Shown piece after piece: positions 56,530 to 64,000 of a stretch of 64,000 bases of DNA. The notes below the pieces were generated by a model, which saw only the letters and a list, made by a program, of their open reading frames with translations, did not search any database and was not told where the DNA came from. This stretch comes from Mycobacterium sp. 050128 (GTDB lineage: Bacteria > Actinomycetota > Actinomycetes > Mycobacteriales > Mycobacteriaceae), in assembly GCF_036409155.1 (NCBI RefSeq), contig NZ_JAZGLW010000001.1, positions 1,550,001 to 1,614,000 of the forward strand, in the 5' to 3' direction. Each line of letters starts with the position of its first letter. The first letter of the stretch is position 1. The translations under genes were made by a program, and so were the position numbers.

Positions 56530-57546
56530 ATGGCGTTAAGTGAACTGCTGCAGGCGCAAAGACCCGCGTTTTGTTTCGTCACCAATGTCGGCGACGCCGT
56601 GCTGACGCTGCCCACCCTGCGTGCGTTGGGCGAAATGTTCAGTGCACCAATCACATTGATCTGTCCCAAGGTCGCATTCGACCTGTGCTTCCGGGAGGTA
56701 AGCCCGCGGCTCATCGACGTCACGGGCCTGCCCCTGATAGGACCGCCGCCATTGCCGGGAGGTCCGCAGCGGCCTCCCGATTACGATGCGCTGGCGGCGG
56801 AAATCGGTCCGGTCGATGTCTTCATCGACATGCTGCCGTGGAGCTCGCTGTCCAGCATCATCATTCACCCCCTCCTGCAACGCCTGGCGCCGACGATGAG
56901 CATCGGCTTTACCGCCGGGCACGACATCGTGATCCCCAAAGGGGATTGTCACTCTGCGGACTCGACATTCAGGTTGGCCCAGCTGTTCGATCCGTCGCTG
57001 CGCATCGAAAGCTATGCCCAGCCGGTGCCCATCCCGGCGTCCGTGCAGCAGCAGGCCCGATCGATGCGGGCCGCGGTTGCAGCCCGGACCAAAGTGCTCG
57101 CCGTGCATGCGGACAGCAATTGGATGGAGAAGCGCTGGCCCGTCACCAGATTCATCGATCTGCTGGATCAGTTCTTGGCGCGTCACTCCGACTTTGTGGC
57201 CTGGGTGGTCGGGATGGGAAACGAGGACCTCAATGTCGGCCGGCACGGCGATCGCGTGGTTTCGCACCTCGGACTGCCACTCGACCTCACTATGGGCTTG
57301 GTCGCCGCCGCAGACCTTTTCGTCGGGATAGATTCCAGCATGCTGCATGCCGCCGATCTGGCGCGAGTGCCCGGCGTCGGGCTTTTCGGCGCAACGCGTG
57401 CCGAGGAATGGGGGTTCAGGTTTGCGCCACACCGTCACATCGATACGAGCACGATGGCCGACATCACGGTCGAAGCGGTCCTGGACGCGCTGGAAGAGCT
57501 GGTCGACCATGACATTGTGGTGCGACGCGACGGCCCGGCCGTCTAA
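56530..57546 (+). CDS. GT9-type (heptosyltransferase-like) glycosyltransferase, copy 1
   Basis: A 338-aa GT-B protein of the ADP-heptose:LPS heptosyltransferase superfamily. An N-terminal Rossmann part (FVTNVGDAVLTLPTLRAL, LICPKVAFDLCF) and a C-terminal nucleotide-sugar part (LAVHADSNWMEKRWPVTRFI, DLFVGIDSSMLHAADLARVPGVGLFG) are intact. Mycobacteria lack LPS, so the donor sugar and acceptor must differ. It is 12 bases after the sulfotransferase. Its paralogue follows 22 bases later. Confidence 0.86.
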   Translation: MALSELLQAQRPAFCFVTNVGDAVLTLPTLRALGEMFSAPITLICPKVAFDLCFREVSPRLIDVTGLPLIGPPPLPGGPQRPPDYDALAAEIGPVDVFIDMLPWSSLSSIIIHPLLQRLAPTMSIGFTAGHDIVIPKGDCHSADSTFRLAQLFDPSLRIESYAQPVPIPASVQQQARSMRAAVAARTKVLAVHADSNWMEKRWPVTRFIDLLDQFLARHSDFVAWVVGMGNEDLNVGRHGDRVVSHLGLPLDLTMGLVAAADLFVGIDSSMLHAADLARVPGVGLFGATRAEEWGFRFAPHRHIDTSTMADITVEAVLDALEELVDHDIVVRRDGPAV

Positions 57547-57568
57547 GCTCTCGCTGGAGGTTGGTCGG

Positions 57569-58612
57569 GTGAACGAAATTACAGTTCTGCGGGGCGGCCG
57601 CACGTCAAGCGTTGAGCCTGACGTGCTCGCCAATCTGCTGCGGGCACGCACCCCGGTGGTGTATTTCTCCACCCTGATCGGGGACTCGATCCTGACCCTG
57701 CCCACGCTGCGCGCGCTGGCCGAAATGTTCACCGCCCCACTCACATTGATCTGTCCCAAGGACGCCTTCGACCTCTGCTTCCATGCGGTCAGCCCGCGCT
57801 TCATCGACATCACCGGCACGGCTCCGGGGGGACCCCCGATAGGGCGGCAGGCAAGCCGGACCCTCGACTACGACGAACTGGTGTCCGACATCGGCGCCGT
57901 CGACGTCTTTATCAACGCCATCCCGTGGGACATCCCGTCGAACATTTTCGTCCGCTCCCTGTGGCGGCGCCTGGCTCCCACCACGAGTATCGGCTTCCCC
58001 ACCGATGACGACTACGACATCATCGTCCCGCGAGATCTGCCACACTCGGCCGACCTGACGTTCAAGCTGGCCCGGCTGTTCGATCCGTCGCTGCGCATCG
58101 AAAGCTATGCCCAGCCCGTGCCTCTCGCGCAATCGGTGCGGGACGAAGCCCGGTCCATTCGCGCCGCCGTACCTGCCGGTACCAAGGTAATGGTGGTGCA
58201 CGCCGACGCCGGCTGGACAGACAAGCGTTGGCCCGCAACAAGGTTCATCGATGTGCTGGACCGTTTCTTGTCACGACACCGCGATTTTGTAGTGTGGGTG
58301 GTCGGGATGGGCGACGAGGAACTGAACGTCGGGCGCGAGCGTGACCGCGTCTTTCCCTATCTGGGGCTACCACTCGACCTCGCCATGGGCATGGTCGCGA
58401 ACGCGGACCTTTTCCTCGGCGTCGACTCCGCGATGCTGCACGCCGCCGATCTGGCACGGGTGCCCGGCGTCGGCCTATTCGGACCGACCCGGCCAGCGCT
58501 ATGGGGATTCCGATTCGGGCCGCACCGTCACATCGATCGGAGCACCATGACGGAAATCACCGTGGAGGAAGTGCTCGAGGCGCTGGAAGAGATTGTGGCA
58601 GAGCATGTCTGA
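57569..58612 (+). CDS. GT9-type glycosyltransferase, copy 2
   Basis: A 347-aa tandem paralogue of the preceding gene. It shares FDPSLRIESYAQPVP, DKRWPATRFIDVLDRF, WVVGMGDEELNVGRE and LHAADLARVPGVGLFG, but differs in the loop after the first Rossmann strand and in the sugar-site surroundings. GTG at 57569 is chosen because GGAGG lies 8 bases upstream; an upstream in-frame extension only shadows copy 1. The stop overlaps the DUF4254 start (ATGTCTGA). Confidence 0.86.
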   Translation: MNEITVLRGGRTSSVEPDVLANLLRARTPVVYFSTLIGDSILTLPTLRALAEMFTAPLTLICPKDAFDLCFHAVSPRFIDITGTAPGGPPIGRQASRTLDYDELVSDIGAVDVFINAIPWDIPSNIFVRSLWRRLAPTTSIGFPTDDDYDIIVPRDLPHSADLTFKLARLFDPSLRIESYAQPVPLAQSVRDEARSIRAAVPAGTKVMVVHADAGWTDKRWPATRFIDVLDRFLSRHRDFVVWVVGMGDEELNVGRERDRVFPYLGLPLDLAMGMVANADLFLGVDSAMLHAADLARVPGVGLFGPTRPALWGFRFGPHRHIDRSTMTEITVEEVLEALEEIVAEHV

Positions 58613-59195
58613 GCTAGGCGAAGGCGCAGTGCGCGACTCAACGAGCGCGGACTTGCTCACCGCCGTGCGTCGGTTCCACGACATTGCGATGCGCTGGCAC
58701 ACGCAAGACTCCCCCGAGGCTGCCGTGGGCGACGGCATCGCGGCGAAGGCCCTGCACCTGCACGCGCTGAACTTCGCGCTGTGGCATCACGAAGACGCCG
58801 TTCGTCGGCCCGGCACCGACGACCAGGAGGTCGCGCGCCGGAAACGCTGCATCGACGACGTCAATGCCCGGCGCAATGGGGCGATCGAAGACATCGACGC
58901 GAACGTGCTCGATCTCGTCGAACTGAACCCACATGCGCCGCTGCACACCGAAACTCCCGGCACCATCGTCGACCGGCTGTCCGTCCTTGCCCTGCGGATC
59001 GTGCACACGAATCGTGACGACCAGCCCGGCGCACGTCTGGCCGTGCTCGACGAGCAGTACGGCGACCTGTTCGGTGGGCTCGAACAGCTTCTCGCGCGCA
59101 TGCAGGCCGGAGAGGTGCGCTTCAAGGTGTACCGGCAATTCAAGTCGGCAGCTCAACGAAGCTATTGCGACCTGTTCGAGGACCACGACCCCTAA
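58605..59195 (+). CDS. DUF4254 protein
   Basis: A 196-aa mostly helical protein with the DUF4254 pattern: an N-terminal HTQDSPEA, LHALNFALWHHEDAVRRP, CIDDVNARRNGAIEDID, TPGTIVDRLSVLALRIVH and a C-terminal FKVYRQFKSAAQRSYCDLF. DUF4254 genes commonly neighbour heptosyltransferase-like GT9 genes, as here, but their activity is not known to me. The ATG at 58605, overlapping the GT9 stop, is preferred to a GTG at 58593. It is convergent with the next gene, 4 bases away. Confidence 0.82.
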   Translation: MSELGEGAVRDSTSADLLTAVRRFHDIAMRWHTQDSPEAAVGDGIAAKALHLHALNFALWHHEDAVRRPGTDDQEVARRKRCIDDVNARRNGAIEDIDANVLDLVELNPHAPLHTETPGTIVDRLSVLALRIVHTNRDDQPGARLAVLDEQYGDLFGGLEQLLARMQAGEVRFKVYRQFKSAAQRSYCDLFEDHDP

Positions 59196-59199
59196 CGCA

Positions 59200-59976
59200 T
59201 CAATAGGCCGCGGCTGCCCACCATTGGCTCCAGTCGAGGTACGGGTCCTTGTGTTCCTCGTACTGAAGATGAAGTGCCAGTGAGGGTATCGGGGTATACA
59301 GGGTGACTTGCTCTCGCCAGATCTTGTTGATGGTCGACGCTTCGAAGATTTGGTGCTGTTGGCCATAGGGCGTGCTCGAATGGCGGGCGAGCAGCTCGAA
59401 CAGCTCCCAGTTTCGCCGCAGCGTCTCGATCTCTACCCAACAGGTATTCGTGGTGTGCGTGTTGGTGCGCCAGTGCCTCTTGGTGCCGTATACGACGCGA
59501 CAGTCCTCCCGGCTGAATATCGGGCTCCAGTAATTCTTCGGATCGTCATACGGGTGCAGCGCGACCTCACCGCCGCCGAGTCGCTGCCGCAGCAACACGT
59601 GGACGTCGAGCATCTCCTGGATCGCCGAGGGGGTGTGCAGGTAGTCGTCTTCGACGAGATAGACGAGCTCGCGGCCTTCGTCGCGCGCCCTGGAGAATGA
59701 GGACAGACAGGAGGCGTTGTACCCGCGATCGTCAAGCGCAATGAATTCGACCGGATGGCTACATGTTTCGAGTATCCGGTGCAGCGTCGGCAGCACTTCG
59801 CGCGACGAGTGGTCATCGAACACCCGCAAGACGATGTCGCCCTCGGCGTGATTGATCGACGTGACGAGCGATTGCGCACAGCGCAACAGGATCTCACTTT
59901 TGGGCGCATCGACGTAGCGGTGCGCACCGTGCACGCTGATGTCGGAATGGGTCTGCAGGTGAATGTCCAGTTTCAT
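59200..59976 (-). CDS. GT-A fold glycosyltransferase (GT2-like)
   Basis: A 258-aa protein with the features of a family-2-like glycosyltransferase: the nucleotide-binding strand RVFDDHSS (52-58), DDRGYNASCLSSFSRA, and the metal-binding triad EDD (109-111 in VYLVEDDYLH). There is no transmembrane segment. The start at MKLDIHLQTHSD is chosen; it overlaps the stop of the upstream DUF1796-type gene by 4 bases. The sugar and acceptor are unknown. Confidence 0.76.
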   Translation of the reverse strand: MKLDIHLQTHSDISVHGAHRYVDAPKSEILLRCAQSLVTSINHAEGDIVLRVFDDHSSREVLPTLHRILETCSHPVEFIALDDRGYNASCLSSFSRARDEGRELVYLVEDDYLHTPSAIQEMLDVHVLLRQRLGGGEVALHPYDDPKNYWSPIFSREDCRVVYGTKRHWRTNTHTTNTCWVEIETLRRNWELFELLARHSSTPYGQQHQIFEASTINKIWREQVTLYTPIPSLALHLQYEEHKDPYLDWSQWWAAAAY

Positions 59977-60629
59977 GTCGTGGACCGTCGCAGCATCGTG
60001 CGAAAGACCGCGGACCAATCGGAATCGGAGCCGCGGATACCCCGGGTGATATCCATCAGCAGCAACCGATCAAGGTTGGCAGGCGCCGTAAGTTCGTGGC
60101 GCATCGGTGTCGACACCACATAGAGCGCCGCGTCAAAGCGTTGTGATACGGCCGCGGCGAGGCGGTCGATCGCCTGGTCGGTGAATATGTACGGGACCGC
60201 GGCGACGGACTGAACTTCGTCGGCGAGGTTGTCCTGGGTGTTGGCTACGAAGAAGATCCGGCGCTTGAATACAGAGACGCCTCTGAGCGTCTGCGATATG
60301 TGTGCAAACTTGGCCGAGAATGAACCAGGGCACGATGCAACGTTTTTCGGCTCATGCCAGAAATAACAGTCACCCACGGCAGGCCAACGCGGCGGCGCAT
60401 CGGGGCGGCATTCCAATTCGGAGACGTGCTCCGGGTAGTACCGATCGGTTGAGATCATGGTCGCAGCGGTCGCCGGCGGGCAGATCAGCCAGTCGAACGG
60501 CGTGCGTTTGATGACGGCCGCGGACCCGAGCATCTCGGCCACAAGTGCGCGGTGCACCTGCAGTTGGATTGCCCCCTGGCACGACATCCCGAGGCTCACC
60601 AGAGCGACGTCGGCACACAACAACGCCAT
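59973..60629 (-). CDS. DUF1796-type putative cysteine peptidase fold protein
   Basis: A 218-aa protein with the DUF1796 signature VSLGMSCQGAIQLQVHRAL (candidate nucleophile Cys17), KRTPFDWLICPP and a downstream histidine in YFWHE (His92), suggesting a papain-like fold. Members often sit in surface-polysaccharide clusters with no proven reaction. It is translationally coupled to the glycosyltransferase and lies 4 bases after the second sulfotransferase gene. Confidence 0.75.
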   Translation of the reverse strand: MALLCADVALVSLGMSCQGAIQLQVHRALVAEMLGSAAVIKRTPFDWLICPPATAATMISTDRYYPEHVSELECRPDAPPRWPAVGDCYFWHEPKNVASCPGSFSAKFAHISQTLRGVSVFKRRIFFVANTQDNLADEVQSVAAVPYIFTDQAIDRLAAAVSQRFDAALYVVSTPMRHELTAPANLDRLLLMDITRGIRGSDSDWSAVFRTMLRRSTT

Positions 60630-60633
60630 TTCG

Positions 60634-61626
60634 TCACCCCTCGTCTCGTGGAACTGTGGCTCGGGTCAATTCCACGCTATCCAGTGCGCGATAGCCGGGT
60701 CCGGCGAATTGCTCGGCAATCTCTCGTGTCGTCTCGGACACCGGCCGCTCTTCGACGGCACCGCGGGCGAAGGGCCGAGGCGTGGGGTCCTTCGAGTAGA
60801 ACCGGGATTGTTCGGCCATGCGGTCGATCGCGCCCGCACCAATTTCGAGCCCGAAATGCGGTGCCACACGCGCCCATACGGCATCGGGCAGGTCGGCATA
60901 GTCAACGACAAGCCGCCCGGCGGGTTGGTCTGCTGCCGCCTCGAGCATTGCGGCGAGCGCGCGGGACGCGAATTCGGCACGCCGCATCCCCGGTACCAAA
61001 GTCGGATCGATCCCGAATAGCGGTGCGGCTTTAACGAGGTCGGCCCGGGGCGCCAGCCAACCCGGCGGTTCGGCGAGAAGCGAGGCCAGGACGCGAACCG
61101 GATCTCGCTGGACCCAGATCCACGGAGTTTTAGGGAACGCCGCGGCAAGCACCTCCCGACGGACGATGTTCCAGCTGGTGCATTTCAGCACGAGGTGCCG
61201 TTCGTCGCCATGTCGGCGTCGGCCGAGCGCCCGCACCAGCAGCCGCACCGCCTTGACCAGGGAGGCCGGGTCGACGTGTGCGGGATCGAGGCCGAGCAGC
61301 GAGTTCAGCGGCGCCGGCTCGGCCACCACGACGATGCCGGGCTGTGTTCCGAGCAGCCGCGACACCAGGGTCGATCCGCACCGCGAGAGATGAAAGATCA
61401 TGCCCGCTGGATCGAGTGACGGTGCGCCGTCGAGACCCTCGAGCTCGTCGAGCCCGGTGCGTACCAGCGGTCGCGCCGTCGGGCCGGATTCCCAGCGGGC
61501 GACGGTTTGGTCGAAGAACGGATCGGTGAACCGCTCGCCCGAAAGATCGGCCCACCAGACCGCCGGGGCCGGACCGGAGAAATCCAATCGGATCGGCGTC
61601 CAGTCGGCGAGTTCGGTGCGGCCCAT
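60634..61626 (-). CDS. Sulfotransferase-family protein (large, second type)
   Basis: A 330-aa protein with an N-terminal extension (about 70 aa: TPIRLDFSGPAPAVWWADLSG, FTDPFFDQTV), then a P-loop FHLSRCGSTLVSRLLG (SRCGST at 81-86) and the 3'-phosphate region IWVQRDPVRVLASLL. The extension and SRCGST loop are typical of a separate sulfotransferase-like family, distinct from the gene at 55732. There is no membrane segment. The substrate is unknown. Confidence 0.82.
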   Translation of the reverse strand: MGRTELADWTPIRLDFSGPAPAVWWADLSGERFTDPFFDQTVARWESGPTARPLVRTGLDELEGLDGAPSLDPAGMIFHLSRCGSTLVSRLLGTQPGIVVVAEPAPLNSLLGLDPAHVDPASLVKAVRLLVRALGRRRHGDERHLVLKCTSWNIVRREVLAAAFPKTPWIWVQRDPVRVLASLLAEPPGWLAPRADLVKAAPLFGIDPTLVPGMRRAEFASRALAAMLEAAADQPAGRLVVDYADLPDAVWARVAPHFGLEIGAGAIDRMAEQSRFYSKDPTPRPFARGAVEERPVSETTREIAEQFAGPGYRALDSVELTRATVPRDEG

Positions 61627-61642
61627 CAGAAGTATCGGAACC

Positions 61643-62467
61643 TCAGCGGGTTCCGTCGCGGTGCGTTACCAGGGTCGGAATCGGCCATCCGCAGATCTCC
61701 TCTTCGACGCGCGTGAAAGGCCGTAACCGCATGCGGGTTTCATGATCCGGTGCCGCCGAGCCGTCGGGGAGCTTGCCCCGCAAGTAGTCCTTCTGCCAAC
61801 CCGCCTGGCGAGCGAACGACCCGGGATACTGCAGATCCGCATTGAACGCACGGCGGTTCTGCCACCAGGTGTGATAGGCGGTGCGCAACTCATCGGGAGC
61901 CGCCGCGATCGACACCGTCTTCGGCACGAATTCGTCGAGCTCGCCCCGCCGTTGCGGTACCAGCATGCCGACCGGCTCGTCCTCTTCGAAGGTCGCCCAG
62001 ACCCGGGGCCGGGTGAACTTCCAGTTGAGCGTGAAAGTTGAAGGCGACCAGTCGGTTTCGACAAGTCCTTCCAGAGCCGCGATACCGTGCTTCGGACAGT
62101 TGACCGGACCCCGGACCAGCAGATTGAAGCCGGGCGGGGTGCGGAACAGGAACGGCAGGCTCCAGGTAATGATCCCGTGCCCGAAGTGGCTGGCCGGCCG
62201 AAACGTCGGCGCACAATCACCGTAGTCGAATTCGATGGAGTCCTGCGCCGCCCCGCCATTCCACCGCGCCCGCACGCGCGCAGTATTCATGACAAGCCAG
62301 CCGGCCTGGTTGGCCATTAGCAGGGGCAGGCAACGATTGGCGAATCGCTCGCGCGTCGAGTCCATCCAGCCGCGATCGCGCGAAGCCGGGACCAACTCGA
62401 TGCCGTGCCCGCTGTGCAGCTCGTAGGCAATGAATTCACGATCGCTCGCGGACGCCTGCGCTGACAT
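61643..62467 (-). CDS. DUF6065 protein
   Basis: A 274-aa protein with the DUF6065 marks FANRCLPLLMANQAGWLVMN, FGHGIITWSLPFLFRTPPG, NLLVRGPVNCPKHGIAALEG and MLVPQRRGELDEF. No catalytic motif can be assigned and the function is unknown to me. Short gaps on both sides (16 bases to the sulfotransferase, 14 to the dioxygenase) support one leftward transcript. Confidence 0.78.
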   Translation of the reverse strand: MSAQASASDREFIAYELHSGHGIELVPASRDRGWMDSTRERFANRCLPLLMANQAGWLVMNTARVRARWNGGAAQDSIEFDYGDCAPTFRPASHFGHGIITWSLPFLFRTPPGFNLLVRGPVNCPKHGIAALEGLVETDWSPSTFTLNWKFTRPRVWATFEEDEPVGMLVPQRRGELDEFVPKTVSIAAAPDELRTAYHTWWQNRRAFNADLQYPGSFARQAGWQKDYLRGKLPDGSAAPDHETRMRLRPFTRVEEEICGWPIPTLVTHRDGTR

Positions 62468-62481
62468 GAGATCCCCGCTTC

Positions 62482-63450
62482 CTAGTCCGAAATCGATTCG
62501 GGTGTCCCACCGCTGAGCTGCCGGCTACGCCGCCCGTGAATATCGACCGGGACCTCGCCGATCAACGCGACACGGTGCATGAGGCGGTACTCGTTGTCGT
62601 AGTCGTCGACCGCGCGGTGCTGGGTGGCGTAGTTGTCCCATATCGCCACGTCGCCGGGCTGCCAATCCCAGCGAATAGTGTTCTCCGGCAACGTGATACG
62701 GCGTTGCAGCAACTCGAACAGCGTTTGCGACTCGTAATTCTCGAGGCCGATGAATCCGCGCGCCCACTGCCCGAGCAGCAGCGCGCGCTCGCCGGTCCCG
62801 GGGTGCACCCGCACCACCGGATGTTCGACTCGGAAGGTGGCTTCCTCTTCGCGCGCGGCCTGCAACTGGTTGCTCAGCATGTTGGTGTCTTCCAGCGCGT
62901 GGTACGGGGTCGGGGTGCCGCCCGGAGTCAACACGGCGCCTACCCCCTCGACGTAGCCGAGCTGGTCATAGCGGTTGCTGCTGTGCAGTGCCCAGAGATT
63001 TTCGGTGAGGTGTTTCAGCGGCGCGGGTAACGACGCGTAGGCCGCCGCGGTCGATGCCCACAAGGTCGATCCGCCGTAGCCGGGCAGGGTCACCGCACGC
63101 AGTATCGAGGCCCTCGGGATATTGAGGGTGAACGTGTGGTCGGTATGCCAGCGCGTTGCCTTGCCCCGGTGGGAGTCGACCAGAGACACCCCGGGTGGGC
63201 CGTCGGGAATCGCATTGGCGCCGAACACCCGGATCGGCGCGCCGAGCCGCTTGGCGAAGGCGAAATGCAGCTCGTCGTCGAGGTGATGCTGATCCCGGAA
63301 GAAGATCACCTTGTGGCGCAGCAGCGCCGCGTGCAGCCGGTCCACCACGCCCGCATCGAGATCACCGCCGAGCCGCACCCCATCGATGCGCGCGCCGATA
63401 TGGGTGCCCAATTTGGTCACGGTGAGCGCGATTTCTGCCGGCCTGACCAT
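62482..63450 (-). CDS. TauD/TfdA-family Fe(II)/2-oxoglutarate dioxygenase
   Basis: A 322-aa dioxygenase. Iron ligands are His102 and Asp104 (WHTDHTF) and distal His278 ([10 protein letters not shown]), with the 2-oxoglutarate Arg in [11 protein letters not shown]. The N-terminus has the family start ([31 protein letters not shown]). The family includes taurine and alkylsulfate dioxygenases that release sulfite or sulfate, which is notable beside two sulfotransferases. The ATG at 63450 is chosen for its AGGAGGG; an upstream in-frame extension lacks the family pattern. Confidence 0.88.
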   Translation of the reverse strand: MVRPAEIALTVTKLGTHIGARIDGVRLGGDLDAGVVDRLHAALLRHKVIFFRDQHHLDDELHFAFAKRLGAPIRVFGANAIPDGPPGVSLVDSHRGKATRWHTDHTFTLNIPRASILRAVTLPGYGGSTLWASTAAAYASLPAPLKHLTENLWALHSSNRYDQLGYVEGVGAVLTPGGTPTPYHALEDTNMLSNQLQAAREEEATFRVEHPVVRVHPGTGERALLLGQWARGFIGLENYESQTLFELLQRRITLPENTIRWDWQPGDVAIWDNYATQHRAVDDYDNEYRLMHRVALIGEVPVDIHGRRSRQLSGGTPESISD

Positions 63451-63602
63451 CGCGGTGGTTCCCTCCTGATTGCGGATGGGCGTGGCGATGCGAAATATAC
63501 CCATCAATGGCCCCGCCGGGGGCATATCGCGCTTCGGGAATGACCAAGTCGGCCGCGGGTACTGCTCGTCGCAACCATACGGTTGCAAAAAATGACCAAT
63601 GT

Positions 63603-63608
63603 TAGTGT
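63603..63608 (+). promoter_or_regulatory. Putative -10 of the FkbM gene (leaderless)
   Basis: TAGTGT ends 6 bases before the ATG at 63615. A TTGCAA at 63583-63588 is a possible but closely spaced -35. It lies in the AT-richer 164-base gap between divergent genes. Confidence 0.45.
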
Positions 63609-63614
63609 TACGCA

Positions 63615-64000
63615 ATGGGTTTGTATTGGATCACGAACCGGGCCGAGAAGGAGGTGAAGAACTACCATTCCGAATTGGCGTGGCGGCGCAGATTCGTGGA
63701 CGAACTCAAATCTCGAGGCGTCGACGTCGTTCTCGATGTCGGTGCCAATTCCGGCCAGTACGCCGGCCGGCTGCGTGAGGCAGATTTCGACGGCCGCATC
63801 GTTTCGTTCGAACCTCTCTCCGGGCCGTTTGCCCGCCTGCAGCGCAGCGCCTCGAAGCTCCCGCGGTGGGATTGCCGGCGCTGTGCGCTGGGTGATTTCG
63901 ACGGCGCGATTTCGATGAATGTCGCGGGCAACGCGGGCGAAAGTAGCTCCATCCTGGCGATGCTGCAGCGACATCGTGACGTGTTCCCCCGGGCAAACTA
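63615..64000 (+). CDS. FkbM-family methyltransferase, N-terminal part
   Basis: Start of a SAM-dependent methyltransferase that continues past the window; 128 codons are visible. SAM-binding motif I is [20 protein letters not shown] (residues 35-54), motif II is [16 protein letters not shown] and then [16 protein letters not shown]. FkbM-type enzymes O-methylate sugars or polyketides, in mycobacteria for example glycopeptidolipid rhamnose. It is divergent from the dioxygenase gene and is probably part of the same glycan cluster. Confidence 0.87.
   Translation, partial: MGLYWITNRAEKEVKNYHSELAWRRRFVDELKSRGVDVVLDVGANSGQYAGRLREADFDGRIVSFEPLSGPFARLQRSASKLPRWDCRRCALGDFDGAISMNVAGNAGESSSILAMLQRHRDVFPRAN

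Overview
This is a high-G+C chromosomal window from a Mycobacterium, centred on the replication origin. Gene order and protein sequences follow the M. tuberculosis (Mtb) oriC neighbourhood, read in the opposite orientation. From left to right the Mtb equivalents run pknA-pknB-trpG-Rv0012-crgA-Rv0010c-ppiA-cwsA-alaT-ileT-Rv0007-gyrA-gyrB-dciA-recF-dnaN-[oriC]-dnaA-rpmH-rnpA-yidD-yidC-jag-gidB-parA-parB-Rv3916c-cwlM-trxC-trxB-rsmA-sigM-murJ-Rv3909-mutT4-pcnA-(Rv3906c)-ESX genes. Recognisable ESX-2 genes suggest a slow-growing, non-tuberculous species. The gene content after pcnA shows that it is not Mtb. I cannot name the species.

Region 1 (1-8.4 kb) holds growth and division control genes (PknA/PknB kinases, CrgA, CwsA, a DUF881 protein, cyclophilin PpiA), tRNA-Ala and tRNA-Ile. 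Two small exported proteins, not at this place in Mtb as far as I recall, face a shared bidirectional terminator. Region 2 (8.5-18.4 kb) is the leftward replication block gyrA, gyrB, dciA, recF, dnaN, oriC, dnaA. Region 3 (19-25.6 kb) is the rightward block rpmH, rnpA, yidD, yidC, jag, rsmG, parA, parB, with two perfect parS sites inside the rsmG and parA coding sequences. Region 4 (25.6-36.7 kb, minus strand) carries the envelope and redox genes cwlM, trxC-trxB, sigM-rsmA, the MurJ flippase fused to a pseudokinase, a large exported DUF6049-type protein and mutT4. PknB, CwlM and MurJ belong to one known peptidoglycan control circuit, and all three are present.

Region 5 (36.9-43 kb) has pcnA, two tandem PknF-like receptor kinases with different exported domains, and a small aspartate-repeat protein. 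Region 6 (43.1-55.7 kb) is a composite type VII secretion locus: an ESX-2 part (esxD, esxC, espG2, espI-like, eccD2, mycP2, eccE2, eccA2) joined to an ESX-1 remnant (mycP1, eccE1, espL). It has no EccB, EccC, PE or PPE gene and no espB, yet every remaining frame is open.

Region 7 (55.7-64 kb) is an accessory surface-glycan-like cluster. It holds two sulfotransferase-fold proteins, a tandem pair of GT9-type glycosyltransferases, a DUF4254 protein, a GT-A glycosyltransferase, a DUF1796-type protein, a DUF6065 protein, a TauD-type dioxygenase and the start of an FkbM methyltransferase that runs off the window. Its product is unknown. Many promoters in the window place a TANNNT -10 element 6-8 bases before the start codon, which predicts leaderless mRNAs.
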